A DNA stretch of 64,000 nt from Pseudonocardia sp. EC080619-01 (lineage in GTDB: Bacteria > Actinomycetota > Actinomycetes > Mycobacteriales > Pseudonocardiaceae). The translations under genes and the position numbers were made by a program. This document shows, in pieces, positions 7,615 to 16,342 of this stretch. The stretch's first letter is position 1; every line of letters starts with the position of its first letter. The stretch lies in assembly GCF_001420995.1 (NCBI RefSeq), contig NZ_CP012185.1, positions 620,001-684,000 on the forward strand, given 5' to 3'. The notes below the pieces were generated by a model. The model searched no databases. It saw only the letters and a list, made by a program, of their open reading frames with translations, and had not been told where the DNA came from.

Positions 7615-8838
7615 GTGGCGCAACGGCCAGTGATCTGGATCGGGATCGACGTCGGGAAGAGGACGCACCATGCGTGCGCGATCGATACCGACGGCAAGGT
7701 GGTGTTCTCCCGCAAGGTCAGCAACGACCAGGCCGCGATCGAGGCGTTGCTGGCCCGCGCTGCGGAAGCGGCCCAGGACGTGCGGTGGGCCATCGACCTG
7801 ACCTGCAGCTATGCGGCGCTGCTGCAGGTGGTCCTCACCGCGGCCGACCAGCAGGTGGTCTATGTCCCCGGTCGGGTCGTCGACCGGATGAGCGGCGTGT
7901 TCCGGGGCGAGGCCAAGACCGACGCCCGTGACGCGAAGGTCATCGCCGAGACCGCCCGCATGCGCGGCGCCGACCTCACCACGGTCACCGCCACTGATGA
8001 GACCACTGCCGAACTGGCCCGGCTCGTGGCCCATCGCGAGGACCTGATGGCCGACTGGGTGCGCGGGGTCAACCGGCTGCGTGACCTGCTCGGGTCGATC
8101 TTTCCCGGTCTCGAGGCGGCATTCGACTATTCCACCCGCAGCGCTCTGGTGCTGGTCACCGGGTTCCAGACACCCCAGGCCCTCCGGGACGCCGGCGAGG
8201 CAGGGGTGATCGAGTACCTGCGTGCCCATCGGGCGTGGGCACCGGGTATTGCTGCGATGGCCGCCACCGCGGTCGAGGTCGCCCACGCCCAGACCGTGGC
8301 ACTGCCCAGCGAGACGCGGACCGCGATCCTTGTTGCCGGCCTGGCCCGACGACTGCTGGAACTCGACCGGGAGATCAAGGACACCGACAAGCTGATCACC
8401 ACCGTGTTCCGCTCCCACCCGGACGCGGCGATCATCGAGTCGCTGCCCGGTCTCGGACCCATCCTGGGCGCGGAGTTCCTCACCGCCACCCACGGCGGTG
8501 TCGGCCCTGAACTGGGCGGATTCACCTCTCCAGGGCGGCTGGCCTCCTACGCCGGACTCGTCCCGGTGCCCCAGGACTCCGGCCGGATCAGCGGGAACCT
8601 GCGTCGCCCACGACGCTACAACCGCCGCCTGCGGCGAGTGTTCTACATGGCCGCACTGTCCAGCCTCAAGGTCAATGGCCCGTCCCGGGCCTTCTACCAG
8701 CGCAAACGCAGCGAAAGAATGCTTCATACCCAGGCTCTGCTCGCCTTGGCCAGACGCCTGGTCGACGTCCTGTGGGCCCTGCTGCGTGACCGGAGGATGT
8801 TCACCATCACCGCACCACAACCCGCTATCGCGGCTTGA
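7615..8838 (+). CDS. IS110-family transposase
   Basis: This 407-residue DEDD transposase starts at GTG 7615, with ACAGGAG about 8 bases upstream. The N-terminal RuvC-like domain begins WIGIDVGKRTHHA (first acidic residue D11) and includes TDARDAKVIAETARMR with two more catalytic aspartates. The second acidic position lies in WAIDLTCSYAALL, an aspartate where many relatives have glutamate. The C-terminal Transposase_20 domain shows SLPGLGPILGAEFL, followed by FTSPGRLASYAGLVP and the SGR...RRRLRRVFYMAA segment with the serine used in strand transfer. The protein is full length and looks intact. It interrupts the zinc-ribbon gene in the same orientation. Confidence 0.92.
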   Translation: MAQRPVIWIGIDVGKRTHHACAIDTDGKVVFSRKVSNDQAAIEALLARAAEAAQDVRWAIDLTCSYAALLQVVLTAADQQVVYVPGRVVDRMSGVFRGEAKTDARDAKVIAETARMRGADLTTVTATDETTAELARLVAHREDLMADWVRGVNRLRDLLGSIFPGLEAAFDYSTRSALVLVTGFQTPQALRDAGEAGVIEYLRAHRAWAPGIAAMAATAVEVAHAQTVALPSETRTAILVAGLARRLLELDREIKDTDKLITTVFRSHPDAAIIESLPGLGPILGAEFLTATHGGVGPELGGFTSPGRLASYAGLVPVPQDSGRISGNLRRPRRYNRRLRRVFYMAALSSLKVNGPSRAFYQRKRSERMLHTQALLALARRLVDVLWALLRDRRMFTITAPQPAIAA

Positions 8839-8854
8839 CACGGTCATTCGGATT

Positions 8855-9973
8855 CCTACTCGCGGGATCGCTGAGCAACTCGCACCCCTCGAGAACGCCT
8901 TTGATCACCTCGACAACGTCGCAACCCCGCTTGTCTGGATCCGAGGCACCAGCCCGGGCCTGCAGATTCTCGCCGACCTCGCCTCCCGTGCCCACGAAGA
9001 GCCCCTCGACCACGCCGTGCTCGACGTCTACCCGCAGACTGCTGCTCTGCACTGGCTACGCGCCCTTCTCGTCACCAACGGGGTCCTCCCGGCCCGGGAC
9101 GAGATGCTCGAGCGCGTCGAACAATGGCTCGACGAACAACTGCTTAAGGTCCCGACCCCGCACGCCCGGATCGTCGAACCGTTCGCGACCTGGCACCTGT
9201 TACGCCAAGCCCGTCAGCGCGGCCGCGGCAGTCCGACCGACCAGGCCACCGCGACCCACATACGGACCCAGGCCCGTCTGGCGATCGCGTTCCTTACCTG
9301 GCTCGACGACCGTGGTCGCGACCTGACCACCGCTAGCCAGGGTGATCTCGACCGTTGGCTGACCGAGGGAAAGCAGACCCGCTACTTCCTCGGCGGTTTC
9401 ATCTCCTGGGCACGAGCCCGCGGCCTGTGCCCCGACCTGACGATGAGCCATCGGACCAGCGCCGACCCCCACGACGTCCTCGACGACCACGAGCGCTGGA
9501 CGAGACTGCGGCGTTGTCTCACCGACGGCGAGCTACCGCTGCACCTGCGCGTCGCCGGCGCCCTGATCCTGCTCTACGGACGCACCTGCACCGACCTGTA
9601 CCAACTCACAACCGACGACGTCGACCAGGACGGCGAGGACAGCACGTTGCACATCAACGGCACACCGCTCCCGCTGCCGCCCACCCTCGCGGACCTGGTC
9701 CGCGCTCTCGCCGACCGGGCCACTCCAGCTTCGAGCATCAGACAGCAGGCCCACACGCAATGCTGGCTGTTCCCCGGACGAGCAGCCGGACGGCCCATAG
9801 CTCCATACGTGCTCGCCCGAGGTCTGCGGCGCCACGGCATCGCGCTGCTCCCCTCCCGACACGCCGCCCGCGCAGCCTGGGCCACCGAGATCCCCGTCCC
9901 GCTGGCCGCCGACCTGCTCGGCATCAACATCACCGCAGCCGAACGGTGGGCTCAACGAGTGCGCCGCGACTGA
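8855..9973 (+). pseudogene. Recombinase-associated protein, C-terminal part
   Basis: This is the 3' part of the gene split by IS110, running from RGIAEQLAPLENAFDHLDN to a premature stop. It resembles a tyrosine-recombinase-like fold without an obvious catalytic tyrosine. A core-binding-like helical region (TAALHWLRALLV, THIRTQARLAIAFLTWL) is followed by a catalytic-domain-like region (RVAGALILLYGRTCTDLYQL, WATEIPVPLAADLLGI). A homologous fragment at 52811-52973 reads CGTGACTGGACCGAC where this copy has CGCGACTGAACCGAC. The TGA at 9971-9973 therefore replaces a tryptophan codon, and the original frame continued to about 10023. Confidence 0.75.
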
Positions 9974-10030
9974 ACCGACTACCTCGCCGACCGCGCCGAC
10001 TCATCTCGCGACGACGAAAGCTGAGCGAGC

Positions 10031-10067
10031 CCGGCTGATGCGCCAAGCGGAGGGGCGCACCAGCCGG
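10031..10067. terminator. Strong hairpin downstream of groEL
   Basis: Arms CCGGCTG-a-TGCGCC and GGCGCA-c-CAGCCGG give a 13-pair stem with one mismatch and a 9-base loop. It lies between the convergent ends of the recombinase-module gene and groEL, so it could terminate both. Confidence 0.65.
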
Positions 10068-10074
10068 GCGCAGC

Positions 10075-11709
10075 TCAGAACCCCATGCCGCCCATCCCGC
10101 CGCTCGGATCAGCCGGCGCAGGCGCATGGTCGTCTGGCTGGTCGGCGATGACCGCCTCGGTGGTGAGGAACAGGGCCGCGATCGAAGCCGCGTTCTGCAG
10201 CGCCGAGCGGGTCACCTTCGCCGGATCGATGATCCCCGCAGCGACGAGGTCCTTGTAATCACCGGTCCTCACATCCAGCCCCTCACCGACGGGCAGGTTA
10301 CGCACGGTGTTGACGACCACGCCGCCTTCAAGACCGGCGTTGATCGCGATCTGCTTGAGCGGCGCCTCAAGGGCGACCCGGACAATGGCTGCCCCGGTCT
10401 GCTCGTCAGGGTCGTCCACGCCGAGTCCTTCGATCGCGTCCCAGACTCCGGCTTGGACGAGGGCGACGCCGCCGCCGGCGACGATGCCCTCCTCGACGGC
10501 CGCCTTCGCGTTGCGGACGGCGTCCTCGATGCGGTGCTTGCGCTCCTTGAGCTCGACCTCGGTCGCCGCGCCGGCCTTGATGACGGCGACGCCGCCGGCC
10601 AGCTTGGCGAGACGCTCCTGGAGCTTCTCGCGGTCGTAGTCGGAGTCGGTGCGCTCGATCTCGGCGCGGATCTGGTTGACCCGGCCGGCGATCTGCTCGT
10701 TGTCACCGGCACCGTCGACGATGGTGGTCTCGTCCTTGGTGACGACGACCTTGCGAGCGGTGCCCAGCAGGGAGACGTCGGCGTTGTCGAGCTTGAGGCC
10801 GACCTTCTCCGAGATGACCTCGCCACCGGTCAGGATCGCCATGTCGGCGAGCATGGCCTCACGACGGTCACCGAAGCCCGGGGCCTTGACGGCGACGGAC
10901 TTGAAGGTGCCACGGATCTTGTTGACGACCAGGGTGGCCAGGGCCTCGCCCTCGACGTCCTCCGAGATGATCGCCAGCGGCTTGCCCGACTGCATGATCT
11001 TCTCGAGCAACGGCAACAGGTCCTTGACCGTGGAGATCTTGGACGAGACGAGGAGGATGTACGGGTCCTCGAGCTCGACCTCCATCCGCTCGGCGTCGGT
11101 CACGAAGTAGGGCGAGATGTAGCCCTTGTCGAAGCGCATGCCCTCGGTGAGCTCGAGCTCGAGACCGAAGGTCTGCGACTCCTCGACCGTGATGACGCCT
11201 TCCTTGCCGACCTTGTCCATCGCCTCGGCGATCAGCTCACCGATCTCAGGATCCGACGCCGAGATCGACGCCGACGCCGCGATCTGCGCCCGCTCGACCA
11301 CCGGGCGGGCCGAGTCCTGCAGCTGCTGTGACACGGCCGCCGCGGCCTTCTCGATGCCCTTCTTCAACCCCACCGGGCTGGCTCCGGCCACGACGTTACG
11401 CAGCCCTTCGCGGACCAGCGCCTGGGCCAACACAGTGGCGGTGGTGGTGCCGTCACCGGCGACGTCGTCGGTCTTCTGAGCCACCTCTTTGACCAGCTCG
11501 GCACCGATCCGCTCCCACGGATCCTCCAGGTCGATCTCCTTGGCGATCGACACACCATCGTTGGTGATGGTGGGCGCGCCCCACTTCTTGTCCAGGACGA
11601 CGTTGCGGCCGCGCGGCCCCAACGTCACCTTGACGGCGTCGGCGAGGGTGTTCATCCCCCGCTCAAGCCCGCGACGAGCCTGCTCGTCGAACGCGATCTG
11701 TTTCGCCAT
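10075..11709 (-). CDS. groEL: 60-kDa chaperonin GroEL
   Basis: This 544-residue group I chaperonin folds proteins in an ATP-driven double ring in the cytosol. It begins MAKQIAFDEQARRGLERGMN at 11709, with AGGAGG at 11721-11726. A longer in-frame start at 11739 is less likely. Hallmarks are VTLGPRGRNVV, the ATP-binding GDGTTTATVLA, and the C-terminal GGMGGMGF tail, which is glycine-methionine type rather than the histidine-rich tail of actinobacterial GroEL1. No groES lies beside it, as is usual for a second, stand-alone actinobacterial groEL (groEL2). A CIRCE operator upstream indicates HrcA control. It sits between mobile-element relics and may be an additional copy. Confidence 0.95.
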   Translation of the reverse strand: MAKQIAFDEQARRGLERGMNTLADAVKVTLGPRGRNVVLDKKWGAPTITNDGVSIAKEIDLEDPWERIGAELVKEVAQKTDDVAGDGTTTATVLAQALVREGLRNVVAGASPVGLKKGIEKAAAAVSQQLQDSARPVVERAQIAASASISASDPEIGELIAEAMDKVGKEGVITVEESQTFGLELELTEGMRFDKGYISPYFVTDAERMEVELEDPYILLVSSKISTVKDLLPLLEKIMQSGKPLAIISEDVEGEALATLVVNKIRGTFKSVAVKAPGFGDRREAMLADMAILTGGEVISEKVGLKLDNADVSLLGTARKVVVTKDETTIVDGAGDNEQIAGRVNQIRAEIERTDSDYDREKLQERLAKLAGGVAVIKAGAATEVELKERKHRIEDAVRNAKAAVEEGIVAGGGVALVQAGVWDAIEGLGVDDPDEQTGAAIVRVALEAPLKQIAINAGLEGGVVVNTVRNLPVGEGLDVRTGDYKDLVAAGIIDPAKVTRSALQNAASIAALFLTTEAVIADQPDDHAPAPADPSGGMGGMGF

Positions 11710-11803
11710 GTCCTGCGGATCCTCCTGACACGTGCTCATGGGCGATCAGGTGCAGTGCCCGCGACGGACGACCGGACTCTGATGCCGGCCTCACCACAGC
11801 TGA

Positions 11804-11830
11804 CTGGCACTCGCATCCATCGAGTGCCAG
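11804..11830. promoter_or_regulatory. CIRCE operator for HrcA
   Basis: The arms CTGGCACTC and GAGTGCCAG are perfect inverted repeats separated by 9 bases, matching the CIRCE consensus (TTAGCACTC-N9-GAGTGCTAA) closely. The element is 95 bases upstream of the groEL start, so HrcA repression with heat-shock release is expected. Confidence 0.92.
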
Positions 11831-11888
11831 TCCTACTATGCAGGACTATGCTCGACGACGGCAACCCGGCGGCCCTACGATGTAGGAC
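11830..11888. promoter_or_regulatory. Two palindromic operators upstream of the TetR gene
   Basis: Two related palindromes, GTCCTACTATGCAGGAC (11830-11846) and GCCCTACGATGTAGGAC (11872-11888), lie 42 bases apart, four helical turns. The second ends just before the ATG of the TetR gene at 11890. They are the obvious binding sites for its product and imply autorepression. They also sit close to the groEL promoter. Confidence 0.7.
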
Positions 11889-11889
11889 C

Positions 11890-12591
11890 ATGAGTCCGAA
11901 GAAGGCCGTCACGGGGCCTGTGATGCCCGGAGCTGTGTGGTTGCGGGAGCGGCCGCCGCGGCGCGGGCAACACGGCTTGACTCGGGAACGGATCGCCGCC
12001 GAGGTCGTGTCTCAGCTCGACCGGGCCGGGCTCGACGGCCTGAATCTGCGCGCCGTCGCCGCCGCCCTCGATGTGCACGCCACCACGCTGTATTGGCACG
12101 TCTCAGTGCGCGACGACCTCCTCGACCTAGCCGTGGACGCAGTGTTCGGCGAGATGCCGCTGCCGAGCGAACCCGCGCACGACTGGGTCGACGAGGTCCG
12201 TTCCTTCATGCACAACCTGAGAGCAGCCCTTCTCGCTCATCCCTGGTCCGGCGCTCTGGCCAGCAGCCGCCCACTCATCGGGCCTGAAGCACTCGCGCGA
12301 TCGGAGTACGTGTACGCGGCGCTGTCGCGAGCGGGCTTCACCGACGACCGTCTCGCGGCTGCTGCCGCCGCGGTGACGAACCTGGTGATCGGATCCGTCG
12401 CCGCCGAGGCCTCCTGGCAGCACGACAGCGAACCCGCCGCACGGCAAGCAGTCCACGAGCACCTACAAGCCAACGCGCAGCGCTACCCCACGATGTCCAC
12501 CCTCGCGCCCCGAGCCGCGGACTGGTCCACACATTTCGCCTACAGCGCGGAGCTTCTCCTCGAGGGCCTGCAGGCACCGGAGCAGGCGTGA
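11890..12591 (+). CDS. TetR-family transcriptional regulator
   Basis: This 233-residue TetR-type repressor starts at ATG 11890, directly after its presumed operator. The N-terminal helix-turn-helix (residues about 25-72) reads LTRERIAAEVVSQLDRAGLDGLNLRAVAAALDV-type sequence, with recognition-helix part ATTLYWHV. The WHV pattern and the C-terminal region (SSRPLIGPEALARSEYVYAAL, VTNLVIGSVAAEASW) match the TetR_C_1 class of true TetR-like drug-responsive repressors. It is divergent from groEL. The next gene in its direction is on the opposite strand, so its targets are probably itself and distant genes. The ligand is unknown. Confidence 0.9.
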   Translation: MSPKKAVTGPVMPGAVWLRERPPRRGQHGLTRERIAAEVVSQLDRAGLDGLNLRAVAAALDVHATTLYWHVSVRDDLLDLAVDAVFGEMPLPSEPAHDWVDEVRSFMHNLRAALLAHPWSGALASSRPLIGPEALARSEYVYAALSRAGFTDDRLAAAAAAVTNLVIGSVAAEASWQHDSEPAARQAVHEHLQANAQRYPTMSTLAPRAADWSTHFAYSAELLLEGLQAPEQA

Positions 12592-12645
12592 TACTCCGAC
12601 CGGCGGCGAGACCGCGCCCGCGGCGCCCGGAAGGACCCTGGCCGT

Positions 12646-13386
12646 CTAACGGGTTCGTGCTCGTGACCGCTTGTCTTGGACTAGAAGGAAGCTGGCGAAC
12701 GCTGCTTGGACAATGATGTAGCCGATGACGAAAGGCAGCATGACCAGTGACGGATGTGTTGTGGCCGGCGGCGGGAGTGGGACCTGCCAGGCGATCAGGA
12801 CGACCATCCCGCAGTTGAGCAGTGACAGGCGTGTGTAGCCGCGGGCGTCGCCATGGGCTTGGCGGCGGGCGAGTTCGAAGACCACGACCAGCCGGAACAG
12901 AACCCCGAGCATCAGCGCGGCGATGATCGGGGCGCCGCTGGTGTAGCCCTCGCCGAGGATGCGTAGCACTGGCCAGCCGAGTCCCGCGCCGAGTACCAGC
13001 AGCGGGACGAAGATCAGGAGCATGCGGCGCCGGGTGGCCTGGGCGAGTTCTGCGGCCCGGTGGGGCTCGCGCGCGGTCTGGACGGCGAGTGAGTTGGTGA
13101 AGAACACCGCGGCGGTGTCGATGACGACGGTGGCCTGCCAGGCGATGAAGAAGACCGCGCCGGTCTCGTTGCCCATCCGGAAGTTCGCCAGCAGCGGGAT
13201 CTGGTTGTAGAGCAGGACCGCGCCGAACTGGGCGATCGCGGTGGGTGCGAGGAACGCGGCCATCGTGCGACGACTCGGCAGGTCCCCGGGGCAGGCCGAG
13301 GTCGCGAAGCGACGGACCATGAACCAGAGGACCACGGTCCCGACGGCGATCCAGACGACGATCGGGATGACCCAGGACAGCACCAT
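12646..13386 (-). CDS. Multi-pass membrane protein, probably a truncated flippase
   Basis: This 246-residue protein has about six hydrophobic segments. The pattern resembles the C-terminal half of MATE/Wzx-type polysaccharide flippases: a helix at 1-24, an IAQFGAVLLYNQIPLLANF region, a long amphipathic loop rich in TAREPHRAAELAQATRRR, then LLIFVPLLVLGAGLGWPVL and ILGEGYTSGAPIIAALMLGVLFR. Full-length relatives are about 420-450 residues, and the usual N-terminal bundle of helices is missing upstream. It may be a 5'-truncated gene using an internal ATG. No polysaccharide genes are nearby. Confidence 0.6.
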   Translation of the reverse strand: MVLSWVIPIVVWIAVGTVVLWFMVRRFATSACPGDLPSRRTMAAFLAPTAIAQFGAVLLYNQIPLLANFRMGNETGAVFFIAWQATVVIDTAAVFFTNSLAVQTAREPHRAAELAQATRRRMLLIFVPLLVLGAGLGWPVLRILGEGYTSGAPIIAALMLGVLFRLVVVFELARRQAHGDARGYTRLSLLNCGMVVLIAWQVPLPPPATTHPSLVMLPFVIGYIIVQAAFASFLLVQDKRSRARTR

Positions 13387-13621
13387 TCCTTGGGCGGCCA
13401 GGGGGTGTCACGTCTGGACGACGAGCCCAGGTCGGCACGGACCAGAGGCCACCGGACCCCGCAGAGACGAGGTCGGGCGGCGGGGTGCACCGCCGTCAGG
13501 CGGTGCGGGGACGCTGCGCGAGCGGAAGCCACATGAGACTGAACCTACTACCAGGCAGTGAGGCCACGCACGGCCCCACCGGAGATCGCGTTCCTATCAC
13601 CTCGGCTGTCAGACTCAGACG

Positions 13622-14293
13622 ATGGGACCAGCTCCACCCCACGATCGCAGCCATCCTCCGATCGACTTCCCGTTCTTCGGGGTCTCCCCGTGGAAGGGCC
13701 CGACCTGGGTCGAGTTCTACGAAGGCGCGATCGGCCACCCGATGACCACCCTCTGGCTCGGGCACCGGGTCGAGAACGGCCGCGCCCACATCTCCGTCGG
13801 CACGAACACCCAACGACTCGACGGACTCGAACTGAGCGAGGACCTCGCCTTCGGCGCTCTGTTCACGTTGTCCGAACGCATGCGCCCCGCCCGGACCGCG
13901 GTCGAGCTCCCCGCGGGCTTCAACAAGGCCCAGGTCGACCACGTCTACGAGTCCTCCCAGCGATGGCGGGAATGGCCCACCGTAGGTTGCGAGGTCGACG
14001 GAGCCGAAGCGGTCCTGTCCCACCGCCGCTACGCCTGGGGCTGGGCCGGGTTCATCAGCGACGTCGGGGTGGCCGGGGTGAAACTCGTCGCCGTCGACGT
14101 CGAGCCGGACACCATCGCGTTGCGAACAATCCGGACACCACAGACCTACGGCTTCGACCCGTCGCAGCGACTGTCCGTCTCCGATCTCGACGAACGCGCC
14201 GAACTGGCCGGGGACGCCCGTCTGCCACTGCCGTGGACCGACACGGTCCACCCCGACCAGCAGGCGCTGATCGACCACCACGGTCTGAGCTGA
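13622..14293 (+). CDS. Conserved hypothetical protein
   Basis: This 223-residue soluble protein starts at ATG 13622. I do not recognise a family. Sequence is well structured and coding-like, with aromatic motifs such as FFGVSPWKGPTWVEFYEG, LWLGHRVENGRAHISVGTN and YAWGWAGFISDVGVAGVKL, which suggest an alpha/beta fold rather than a membrane protein. Its stop codon overlaps the start of the next gene (TGATG), so the two are likely co-translated. There is no signal peptide. The pair may belong to an accessory operon carried with the phosphotransferase downstream. Confidence 0.65.
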   Translation: MGPAPPHDRSHPPIDFPFFGVSPWKGPTWVEFYEGAIGHPMTTLWLGHRVENGRAHISVGTNTQRLDGLELSEDLAFGALFTLSERMRPARTAVELPAGFNKAQVDHVYESSQRWREWPTVGCEVDGAEAVLSHRRYAWGWAGFISDVGVAGVKLVAVDVEPDTIALRTIRTPQTYGFDPSQRLSVSDLDERAELAGDARLPLPWTDTVHPDQQALIDHHGLS

Positions 14294-15324
14294 TGCAGCC
14301 GGCCTCCGCTGTGACGCGCGCGGAACTCGCCACCGGCGCTGCCCATGCGGTGGGCGGGTACGCGGTGCTCGTGGACCGGTGCCACCCCTTCGCCGCCACG
14401 ATCGACACCGACGGCTCAGTCCGCGCGACGGCATCGTGGGCCGCTCTGGTGTCCCCGCCGAACGCGTGGCACCACCCGCGCCGCCGGCTGCTGCACCTGG
14501 ATGCGACCTCGGTCGCCGTGCACGACGTCGGCACCGCGATAGCCGCGCGCCTGGCCGTCGGCCGCGACGGGTCGCTCGACGTCCAGCCGATCGCCCTGGC
14601 CAGTCTCACGTGGCCGACCGAGCAGTATCTCCCCTTGTGGCGGGCCCGCACGCCCCCGACCCCAGGCCCCGGCTGGCTGCTGGGCACCGACCTGCGACAA
14701 ACCCGATGGTGCTGGTGGGCGACACACCCCGCCATTCCGGCACCCGAGCACGGAGCAGACGGGTCGATCCTCGCCTGGGCCACACTGTCCGACACCGTCG
14801 CCGTGGCCGCTGTGCAGCACACCCACAAGCGGCCCTTCGACCTCCGCCCGCGGGTCTCGCTGCGGCTGTTCGACATCCGTCGCCGGCCCTCACGCGTTCT
14901 GCCCGCCGTGCCACTACCCACAACCGCCCGCTGGCGACTCGACCACCGCCGTCTGCCCACCGCCCCAGCGAGCACACTGAGCGCCCACGAACACTCCGCC
15001 GCGGCGAAGCGAGCCGACGCCCTGTCAGCCAGCCGCGCCGCCGCAGAACGCGACGCCCACCGGCTCCTCGACCGCGGCTACACCGACGCCCGGGTGACGC
15101 TGCCCGACGGGCCCGGCGCCCACGATCCACGCGTCGTGCTCGACTTCGGCTCCCCCGACCATCCCGGCCGGCTGTTCCGACGGGTGGACCATCCCCTCGA
15201 TGAGCTGGGCAACCCCGGCGGCGGGCTCAACGATCTCACCGTGATCCTCGAGGAGGACCTCGATGCCGGCCTGGTCGACGAGATCGCGCGGCGCGATCCG
15301 GACGCCGACCTCGTCTACATCTGA
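14293..15324 (+). CDS. Hypothetical protein in an operon with the preceding gene
   Basis: This 343-residue protein starts at ATG 14293, one base into the previous stop codon. I do not recognise a family. The first 190 residues are rich in tryptophan and histidine motifs (NAWHHPRRRLLHL, TRWCWWATHP). A helical alanine-arginine segment follows (KRADALSASRAAAERDAH, about 240-260), then an acidic C-terminus (LTVILEEDLDAGLVDEIA). No transmembrane segment or catalytic motif is evident. Co-translation with the upstream gene suggests partner proteins. Confidence 0.6.
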   Translation: MQPASAVTRAELATGAAHAVGGYAVLVDRCHPFAATIDTDGSVRATASWAALVSPPNAWHHPRRRLLHLDATSVAVHDVGTAIAARLAVGRDGSLDVQPIALASLTWPTEQYLPLWRARTPPTPGPGWLLGTDLRQTRWCWWATHPAIPAPEHGADGSILAWATLSDTVAVAAVQHTHKRPFDLRPRVSLRLFDIRRRPSRVLPAVPLPTTARWRLDHRRLPTAPASTLSAHEHSAAAKRADALSASRAAAERDAHRLLDRGYTDARVTLPDGPGAHDPRVVLDFGSPDHPGRLFRRVDHPLDELGNPGGGLNDLTVILEEDLDAGLVDEIARRDPDADLVYI

Positions 15325-15451
15325 CCGGGTCGTCAGCCCGAAGGCCCCCGCCGACGTGAAGGGCGAGCTCTCTTGACCACACCGGCAACCACGGAAGCCG
15401 ATCCCACCCGGATATGTCGCGGGATTCCACGAGCAGTCAGGCTCATTCACC

Positions 15452-16342
15452 ATGCCTGAGGAGATCGACGCGTCGATGGTGCGCTTGCTTGTCGCCGACC
15501 AGTTCCCGAGCTGGAGCGGTTTGCCTGTCGCCCCGGTTCCGCAGCAGGGTTGGGACAACAGGACGTTCCGGATCGGCTCGGAGCTGTCGGCCCGGCTTCC
15601 TGCCGGCCCGGCCTATGTTGCTGCGGTCGGCAAGGAGCAGCGAGCACTCGCCTGTCTCGACGGGTGTCTGCCCGTGGCCATTCCCACTCCTGTCGCGCTC
15701 GGCTCGCCGGGCCACGGTTACCCGTATCCGTGGTCGATACGTCGCTGGCTCGACGGCTCCACCGTCGCGGACACCCCCGATCTCGACCGGCGTCAGTTCG
15801 CCCACGACCTCGGCGAGGTACTCCACACTCTGCACCAGCTCCCGGCCGAGACCGGACCCGCGGCCGGGCGACATTCCCACTATCGCGGCTGCCATCCCAG
15901 CGCCTACAGCGACCAGGTCGACACGGCACTGCATCAGCTCAGGGGCACTACCGACGCTGCCGCCGCTTTCGACGACAGGCAGTGTCGACGGATCTGGCTC
16001 GACGCGACCACCCATGTCTGGCCGTTGCCACCGGTCTGGTTCCACGGCGACATCGCTCCCGGAAATCTCCTCACTGCGTCCGGACAGCTGAGCGCGATCA
16101 TCGACTTCGGCAGCTGCGGCGTCGGTGACCCGGCCTGCGACCTGGCCATCGCCTGGACCTACTTCGCCCCGCCCGAGCGGGCAATCTTCCGGGACGCGGT
16201 GAGGCTCGACGAGCAGACCTGGAAACGAGCGCGTGGCTGGGCACTATGGAAAGCACTCGTCACCATGGCCGGGATGTCTAGCCCTGATCCCGATGGCACA
16301 CAGGCTCAAGCCCTTCAGGAAGTCCTCGGAGAGTCCCCATGA
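15452..16342 (+). CDS. Aminoglycoside phosphotransferase-like kinase
   Basis: This 296-residue protein has the APH (choline-kinase-like) fold. The nucleotide-binding lobe contains QGWDNRTFRIGSEL. The catalytic loop is WFHGDIAPGNLL (HGD with the supporting asparagine), and the metal-binding motif is IIDFGSCGVGDPACDLA. It would transfer phosphate from ATP to a hydroxyl group, for example of an aminoglycoside or small metabolite. The frame is intact, unlike its relative at 19326-20233. Its stop overlaps the ATG of the ComB-like gene, so the two are coupled. The substrate is not evident; genuine resistance genes and housekeeping small-molecule kinases share this family. Confidence 0.85.
   Translation: MPEEIDASMVRLLVADQFPSWSGLPVAPVPQQGWDNRTFRIGSELSARLPAGPAYVAAVGKEQRALACLDGCLPVAIPTPVALGSPGHGYPYPWSIRRWLDGSTVADTPDLDRRQFAHDLGEVLHTLHQLPAETGPAAGRHSHYRGCHPSAYSDQVDTALHQLRGTTDAAAAFDDRQCRRIWLDATTHVWPLPPVWFHGDIAPGNLLTASGQLSAIIDFGSCGVGDPACDLAIAWTYFAPPERAIFRDAVRLDEQTWKRARGWALWKALVTMAGMSSPDPDGTQAQALQEVLGESP

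Larger units (their letters stand above)
7398..8853 (+). mobile_element. IS110-family insertion sequence
   Basis: The element is defined by the DEDD transposase gene and by the interruption of the zinc-ribbon/recombinase-associated gene. Borders are approximate (within about 10 bases), because IS110 elements have no long inverted repeats and host coding resumes at both sides. The long non-coding part is at the left end, before the transposase. That matches the IS110 group, in which a guide (bridge) RNA is encoded upstream of the transposase. Confidence 0.75.

Noticed and set aside
10126..11331. Long rightward open frame opposite groEL
   Set aside because: It is the complement shadow of groEL; composition is acidic and repetitive (many Asp, Gly, Leu) and has no domain.
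12338..13438. 366-codon leftward frame overlapping the flippase-like gene
   Set aside because: Arg/Pro-rich translation; the other frame at 12646-13386 gives proper membrane helices.
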